Assembly: GCA_963693085.1 (NCBI GenBank)
Contig: OY856410.1
Location: 887,605,835 to 887,669,834 of the forward strand
Origin: Alisma plantago-aquatica
Lineage: Eukaryota; Streptophyta; Magnoliopsida; Alismatales; Alismataceae
Length of the DNA stretch: 64,000 nucleotides
Reading direction: 5' to 3'
Below the pieces are notes generated by a model that was not told where the DNA came from, searched no databases, and worked only from the letters and a program-made list of their open reading frames with translations. Below are positions 57,091-64,000 of this stretch, in pieces. The translations under genes were made by a program, and so were the position numbers. Position 1 is the first letter of the stretch; each line of letters starts with the position of its first letter.

Positions 57091-57407
57091 GTATATCTTC
57101 GCTACACATGCGGGTAACTAAGATTCTCTATCCGTGCATCAATTTTGTAATGGGATGACACATATATGTAATGAGACAACCAAAATTGTAATACAAAAAC
57201 TTGTTTTGTATTACAGCGTTGTTACAATAATACATATATATTTATTACTATAACAACGTTGTAATACAAAACGAGCCTTTGTATTACAATTTCGGTCGTC
57301 TCATTATAAATTTGGATTGTCTCATTACAAATGCATACCTTCCCATTACGAAATTGATTGACGAGTAGCAAATCTTTGTTACCCGCACGGGTAGCGAATA
57401 TATACCC
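57089..57407. mobile_element. MITE, 319 bp, with long terminal inverted repeats
   Basis: It begins GGGTATATCTTCGCTACAC and ends GGTAGCGAATATATACCC, with inverted repeats of roughly 40 bp (GCGGGTAAC/GTTACCCGC). The middle forms a further hairpin (TTGTAATACAAA...TTTGTATTACAA). There is no coding capacity. The left LTR copy at 41965-41995 lacks it, giving a natural empty site. The target is AT-rich, so the target duplication cannot be read with certainty; TA or a longer AT string is possible. Confidence 0.85.
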
Positions 57408-59605
57408 TATATATACATGTATATATATGTATATATATACGTATATATACATATATACATATATATATATAATGAAACCCTAATTCTATACCATTCTACA
57501 AAACATTTGAGTTTGGACTCAAAACCTAGGTCAAATGATTCCTTATGTTTTTCTGATCCAGAAAACATATTTATTTGTTATTTTTGGACTTAAGGTGAAT
57601 TAGTTATCAAGTTTAGGGCTTTTTATATTAATTAATTAGATCTTACAAAATCCATCATTGAAATCATGGAAAATAGGCTCTAAAACTATTTTTGTTAAAA
57701 AATGGCAATTTTCTCTTTCCAAAATATATTTTACTTTATTTTAAGGAAAAGCAAATAATTAGTTATGATTTTTGTAATGATGACCAGTCAGAAAATTAGA
57801 TAAATGCGCGTAGAAGAGAAAAGTTGTGGAAAGAAAAGAAAAATAGGTTGACCCCAGGTGACTTGGCCCAATCATGGGCGGCCAAGTCATGGGTTAAAGA
57901 TCATGTGGCTTCAGTCAGACGAGAAATACAACAGAGGAAAAGATGACAATGCCCACGCATGAGAAATCACAAAAAGAAGGCGAGGAGAGGGGTGAAATAG
58001 GGAAACCGCATTGGGGATTCTTCCCCTACCTTGCGCCAGCCATGGCGCCGAGGTGATCCTAGCAGATTTGGGCGTTTCCAAGGATCAACCTGGAAAACAG
58101 AATCAACGGTAGAGAAAAAAGCCAAGTAGATAGAACTCACCAAACCAAAAAATTGGGATGCTGATATCACCCCACTCAAAGGGTTTGCACAACAAGATCT
58201 TCACGGAAAGAGGATTAAGAGTGGGTGTAGGAAAGACCTCCATACTAATTGAAATGAGAGTTTGAAAGAATGAATGAAGGCAAAGTAGGGTGTACCACTA
58301 CTTATAGGAGAGGAGATGATCTTAGGGTTCTAGGTGGTTGTGCGGTGAGACTTAGAGAACCCAATTTGGGCATTTTTTAAATCCTTAACAAACTCATGAG
58401 TTTTATGGGCCAACAGATGCACAATCAAAAGAGGAAAGCTCTAAAGAAAAAATATCTAGCAAAGGTGCAGTATCGATCGAGAAAATTGGATTAGAAGAAC
58501 CCTATGTGAACAACCCTGTTCCTGACCCGGTGTGAGGAGGAGGATGAATCACGGGGTGTCAGATCCTTCATCCTACAATTCTCATTGTGTGTGAGATAAA
58601 CCAAATAGGAAAATAGCCGCGTGATAGAAAACAAATTTCTATTCTAATTAGAATAAAGGGTACTCACATTAATTTTCCATTTTCTCTCTTTACCAAAAGG
58701 GGTGCAAACAAACTCTAAACTATATGAAGTTTTTCGTAGAGGTCAATTAAGGCATGTCGATTCCGATTATGGAAATAGATTTCGTATTTAAAAACTTTTG
58801 ATGCATTATATTGGCAAATCTCATTTTCTCTTTCCTCATATATTAATGACATTAGGATTATACAAATTTGATGAAAATTCACCGATAAGTCAAATTAAGT
58901 TCCTTCAATATGAATTTTCCCTTAATTTCACATATGGAAGTTGCTTTTACATTATTTTATGTTTTTGAGGTTCTACACACTTTCTTTCTCCTTATTTCAT
59001 CTTTTAATCAAACTTTCTCCAAATTGAGTGAAAATTCACCCAAAGGCATATTTTAATGTGTAGATTACGAATCTAAGATTATTTTCCCATTTTGGTTTCA
59101 TTAGGTATTTTATTTTATATTTTGAAGGAAAACTCATATTTTATTTTCTAAAAGAAATTAGGATAATTATTATCGTGCAAATAAGGTGACACTCGATTCC
59201 CAAGTTAATTGGGATACATGGAACATAAATCTTACATTGTATTTCTATTTTGGAACCTCCTTTTATGAATTATAAATTTTTTGTCTTGTTATCATTATAT
59301 TTATTATAATATTATTTCATCATAATTATTATTCATCCAATTGTGTCCCATATCTTTATATTACAACCAAAATAATTATATATCATTAGTGGGCACATTA
59401 TTATGAAAACTATCATGTTACATATTTTTTGTGTCCATTATTGGCATAAGCCTAATATGAAACATTAGATTGCATTAGGGTGATTTATACATGCATTATC
59501 ACATTAGGGTTATACTAAACATCTTTTAGGTCTAACCTCAACCTTGTTTGGCTAAGACCAAAAGGTCAATGTTCTAGGGTAGTGTCCAAGATTTGGTATG
59601 TTACA

Positions 59606-61300
59606 ATGAGTTTCCTTGAAGAGAATATTGATTTAAGAAAATACATTGTGGAGGGAAAGGCAAAGAATAATCTAGAATAGGTGTTTCCCCATTACACACA
59701 CCTTCCTTAAATAAGAAAGAAGTACAAGAAAAAAAGTGATTTTAGATAGTATATGATTTTTTTAGAAATATAAACTGTTAAAGGAACACCAGAGGATTTA
59801 CAGTTGTTTATATATGATTCCAGTTCTATATGTGAAAATAATATATTAAAGTGAAAGTATAGTTATTTTTTATCCTAGTCATTGATACCCGTAATCCAAT
59901 TTAGTGTTTTACAATTGTTATTAATCCTAGTATTGTATCTTATGAGTGCTTTGATATTGCAATAGAATAATAGTAAACTTCAAAACCACAAAGTGAACTC
60001 TCTTTAGTAACTCAATTATGGTGTAGAAAAATAGTACAAATTGAATTGTATATATTTAGATAGTCAAATCGGATTACCAGTATTAAGGTAACACCTCAAG
60101 AGACTATGACATCGTTGAAAATGATTCATTTTTTCTTTCCCTTTCCTACTAATTGATTGAGACATAGAAAATTAATTTTATTTCATTGAATAGAATTATT
60201 TAAAAATTGTAGTGATTTGAAGATAAACAAAGGAGTCAATGTTGAATTAAGTATTCAGATAAGAAAAATTAGAGTAAGTTAAAAACAATTTCATAATTTA
60301 AGAAGAAATATCGAATGTACCTTTCCTACATATATATGTTTTGAGTACAAAATCTTTTATGGAGGAGAGATTATAATGTCTCAGATTCATCTTAGCTTCT
60401 AATTAGGGTATACATGCATAATTACATGCTTAAGTGGAGTCATCATTATTTTAAGATTGACTAATAATGAGATGTCTAATTTCGATGTTTTAAACCTAAT
60501 GAGGAACTACATACATGTTTTTATTACAAAAAATTAGTGTTTGAGAGATGTAAACTCTAGTCAGATGAAATTAGGGTTTTGATAGTATATGAATGAAAAA
60601 AATTCATAAAAACAATGGTGTAGTCAATTATGTTTAGTATTTCATAGGTAAATTTTATTTATTTCAAATTTCTACAACTCATTGTAAGAGTTATTTTAAA
60701 TTTTCATAATATCTTTATGTTCCTTGAATCTGTTGGTCAGTCAAATTTCAATTCGACCAACCATACTACACATTATAGCATAGCAGTGTAGTGTTTGATT
60801 GGTAGTTATTTATTTCCAACTTGGAATAAAATGAAAAGTATATCGGAGCTCTAAAACTATATTTGAAACAATATACTACTTTTTGTATAATTTTGAGAGG
60901 CCTTTTGACCTATTCATGTAAGGTTTTTCAATAAAGTTTATAATAGAAAATTCTGGTAAAATAAAAGCAAATGTAAGGTAGGGTTAATTCTCAATTGTCC
61001 CATGCTCCTTAATTGCTCTATATGAGTAACCTAATCCACTAGTAGATCCCATATTTCTTTATTCATTCCAAATGAATGAAATCCTATACAAAGATGAAAA
61101 ATTAGGGTTTGAGTGAGAAAGGAGGTTGAGATGATGATCTAGGGTTTTATCTTGTGAGGAGTGTTGAATGCACATAAGCTTACCTTCTTTATATTGGATT
61201 TATGGTGAATATTACATTACATTCCTATATTCCTTCCCTTCTATGAATTGATTTAATATGGTATCAACCCTATGTGACAAAGTGGTTTTTACTTTAATTT
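59606..61300. other. Gene-free AT-rich stretch
   Basis: About 1.7 kb. I see no ORF, RNA gene or repeat partner here. Confidence 0.4.
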
Positions 61301-61325
61301 CGAGGACAAAATTTCTCTTAAGGTG
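61301..61325 (+). other. Gypsy polypurine tract with pol-end signature
   Basis: TCGAGGACAAAATTTCTCTTAAGGTG immediately precedes TGTAACATGTG. This matches the well-known end of plant gypsy elements (GAGGACGAAATTC...AAGGGG then TGTAACA). Orientation is +. Confidence 0.6.
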
Positions 61326-62800
61326 TGTAACATGTGATGGAGTGGACTTTTGGAATCCTTAAATGTCCAATGGCATAAGTGAATTCAAGCATGTTGAGTT
61401 GTTTTGAGAGTTCCAAGTGTTTTGGTAAAGTTTGAGTGTTAATAGAGGTTGATATAATGATTAATGTCCCTAAGTTCATGTCCTTTGGGGTATTTAAGTT
61501 GATGACCAAACAGTTGAGTTTTGACACCAAATTCGTGTATAAAGTAGCTTGAGTTGTGAGCAAGCTATGGTTAAAATTTGGTGGCAATCGGAGTATCCTA
61601 GAGGGAGTTATTAAGGTTTAAAATTTGAGAAATAATGTGCTTTATTGATGATTATTGGACCTAAGTCTCAATCCTTTCTGTGTCACACGTCCCCTTGCTT
61701 TTGGGTTGGGTCTGCGTGGTCAAATTCTAGCCCTAGATCTCGGATCCAAGGGTGGCATCACATTGCTTTGAGAAGCCACAGATTTCCCATTCACGTGCAC
61801 CCATCCATGCCTTAGATTTCTGATCGGATGGTCGAGTCTTCATCCCTTACCTTTGGTCTGATTGAAGATTGTGGGGGAAGCCGGAGGCAGTGGTTCCCTG
61901 CCACCCACTCACCAAAGATCATGGGGCAAGGGGAGAGACTAAGCATGCAATTGGTTTTGTCTGGCCATCAACGTTCTAGCGAGCCTTATGTGGGGAAGAA
62001 TAGGTGTGAGAGCAAAGAGAACGAACTCCTAGTTCGTGGTGTCTCTCGATCTCAGTGAGCATGTTAGAACCATAGAAAGGAAATGGAAATAGAGAGGGTA
62101 TCAGAGGGAGATCGGTGAATGGAAAAGGAAGATGGGGTCCAGGGGAATCCAAACCCATCATTTCCATGACCTCCCGCAGTGGTTTTGGTAGCAAACCAAC
62201 TCAACCCAGACGACCATGAAGATGGAGCTCGAAGGATGTTGTGGGACTTTCACACCATCTGTGAACGAGTTTGTCAAGTTTCTGGATGCTTGGGAGTGCT
62301 TGTAGAACTTTCACTTTGGGTTTTCGTGGCACATAGGCATTTTGCCTCTTCTACATAGCCGCAACCACAGCTGGTGTCGGCAAGCATATGGAAGAAGAAG
62401 GAGGAGCCATTGAAAGCAGATCCAAACGATCATTGGCATGGATGGAGGACAAACACAATGGAAGCTTAACCCTTTCACGAGGAGCACTGGTGGATGGACA
62501 ATTGCACACCGGAGCTGGACCTTGCGGTGGCGGCTGCATCATGAATAGAGCCTCGCGACTCTGTGATCCCGCCCGAACACAAGAACGAAATGCCCAACTC
62601 GAGCAAAGTGGATCTTGAATCTATGGAACCCACAACCAACCCGTCTACCCCAAGCAAGAAAGAAGAGCCGGAGGCCACGCCAAGTGGACATGTGGTGGCG
62701 GGTGATCGGCCATAGAAAGATAAATATCCCAAAATGCTCATATCTTCATTAAATCATAGAAATTAGCTCGATGTTCAGAAAACAACAAGTAATATACTAA
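61326..62800 (+). repeat. Gypsy-like LTR, + strand (extent approximate)
   Basis: It starts TGTAACATGTGATGG after the polypurine tract. The 61680-62700 part is distinctly more GC-rich than its surroundings and includes phrases common in plant gypsy LTRs (GATCGGATGGTCGAGTCTTCATCCC; CTCATATCTTCATTAAATCATAGAAATTAGCTC). Short open frames at 61828-62058 and 62388-62618 show no motif. The right end is not determined; it may continue past 62800. The element's body would lie to the left but is not recognisable. Confidence 0.45.
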
Positions 62801-64000
62801 AATTCTCAGAAAAATGAATAGAACACGGTACAATTATAATATCAAGATTTTGATGCACTAGTAATAGTGATATCATGTAAGATGTGAAATTCTCATATGA
62901 TGGATAATAAATATCAAACAATGCCCTAAAATTATGAAATACCAATAAATCTATATTCATGTTTATAATACTTTTTAGGTCTGAGATTATGATGTTGATG
63001 CAAAAAATCATGTAATTTGCTTCATATGGCTATTTAGGGTTAATAACCTTAAATAAAATGCAATAAATGCATACTTGCTCAATAAATGATGAAATTTATA
63101 GAATAAGTTCATATCAGTAGCTGGATAATATGTAAATATGAGATTAGTTTTATACACAAAATCTATGTTATATGAAGTTGACCATTAATACATGGTTTAA
63201 AACCATAATTTCGAATAATGTATATAAACTAGGGTTAATATTTGTGCAAAAAAGATTTAGAACCTAATGTTCAAAGAATGAACCATAATCTGGAAAATGA
63301 CATCAGTGAGATAAATCTAAGACAAGAATGCAAATAAAAATGAGAATATCCTAATGGAAGCTAAACCCTAATGAATTAACTAGGGTTAAGATGATGAGAA
63401 TCTGTGATAGTATGTGATCTTGTCTTAATTAGGTGTTGACCAGGATATATATGACATCAAGAATATGTTTTAGAATGTCTCTTGATCAAGGTACTCCATT
63501 ACCTCTTACATGGCTTATTATGCAATATGCTTGTATTATATGTGTAGTAGAATACTTGGCATACGGTATTGGATGAAATGTTTACTCTCGTATGATATCT
63601 TGCTTGATTTTCCATATTTATGGCTATGAACACATGCAAACATAAGATATCTGATTCATCATAGGATAGTATAGTGCTAGAAAGTGAGCTCAAACTCTTT
63701 GGTAGTAGATCACTTGATCTCAAACTCTTTGGTAGTAGATCCCAGATATAATGATCACAAACTCTTTGGTAGTATATCGTGAGGCCACCCATCTTGGGCT
63801 CATAAGTGCCAAGATGATGCATGATTCCCTTAGTGGTAAATGCATGGATAGTATGATGGAGAATATGCCTAAAAGATATTTGTTCACTTTTGTTAACCAA
63901 CTTTTGCTCAAGTAATAGACTCTTGTTATATTTGTTTATTACTGCCAAGTTTACTTTTATGTTTTTGCCAAGCTTAGTAATGAGAGGTATATGAAAAGAC
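62801..64000. other. Unassigned right end of window
   Basis: AT-rich sequence without a supportable gene. The minus-strand 149-codon frame (63499-63948) contains the small repeat below and shows no domain. Confidence 0.35.
63689..63778. repeat. Three copies of a 23-bp repeat
   Basis: CTCAAACTCTTTGGTAGTAGATC at 63689 and 63719, and CACAAACTCTTTGGTAGTATATC at 63756. Spacing is 30 and 37 bp. It is too short and irregular for a CRISPR or satellite. Confidence 0.8.

Larger units (their letters stand above)
57001..59605 (-). repeat. Gypsy-like LTR, right copy (with MITE insertion)
   Basis: Collinear with 41942-44126 from TGTATTAGGGTTTGAGATTC to GTATGTTACA. It differs by an expanded AT tract and a 319-bp insertion near its left end. 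Beyond the shared end the right flank (ATGAG) does not match the left flank of the other copy, and no PBS adjoins 57000. Whether the two are the LTRs of one element is therefore unproven. Confidence 0.6.

Noticed and set aside
56885..57121. 78-codon ORF ending in an Ile/Tyr run
   Set aside because: The run is the translated (AT)n microsatellite. It has no independent coding evidence.
63689..63778. Possible CRISPR-like array
   Set aside because: Only three imperfect 23-bp copies with 7-14-bp gaps, in plant DNA. A simple local duplication explains it.

Overview
This window looks like plant nuclear DNA made almost entirely of nested, decayed transposable elements. The plant assignment rests on the repeats: plant-type Ty1/copia polyproteins, primer-binding sites complementary to initiator tRNA-Met (TGGTATCAGAGCC), a plant-type L1 LINE, a CACTA-like DNA transposon, a MITE, and a broken copy of a cytosolic ascorbate peroxidase. 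The sequence is AT-rich. I found no intact host gene, no rRNA or tRNA gene, no CRISPR array and nothing bacterial. The species cannot be named from the sequence.

Layout. (1) 1-15.7 kb: a + strand copia remnant (Copia-A) whose reverse transcriptase is split by a 9.1 kb minus-strand copia element (element 1, 2211-11289) with LTRs of about 2.2 kb. A broken extra ORF (ORF-X) follows at 13.3-14.3 kb. (2) 15.7-21.6 kb: a second, better preserved head-to-tail copy of the same unit (Copia-B plus ORF-X). (3) 21.6-29.1 kb: a large inverted duplication. A truncated minus-strand LINE and its flank (about 20.8-23.6 kb) are mirrored by the 3' part of a longer + strand LINE and the same flank (about 26.6-29.1 kb). 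A copia LTR/PBS fragment lies between the arms. (4) 29076-41552: a second minus-strand member of the element 1 family (element 2), 12.5 kb, with perfect 5-bp target duplications (AGCAC) and an internal 3.5 kb tandem duplication. (5) 41.9-59.6 kb: two direct copies of a 2.2 kb Gypsy-like LTR. Between them is a candidate 10.8 kb CACTA transposon (44366-55193) that carries an intronless APX pseudogene and two copia 5'-end fragments. The right LTR copy also holds a 319-bp MITE that its left counterpart lacks. (6) 59.6-64 kb: noncoding sequence with a further Gypsy-type polypurine tract and LTR start at about 61.3 kb.

Nothing here works as a pathway. The value of the window is as a record of insertion order. 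The Copia/ORF-X unit was duplicated. A LINE entered copy B, and that segment was then duplicated in inverted orientation. Elements 1 and 2 inserted later, and element 2 then duplicated part of itself. I did not find a convincing new biological system. The least explained items are ORF-X, the GATC-centred motif arrays inside the long LTRs, and the APX retrocopy inside a CACTA-like element.
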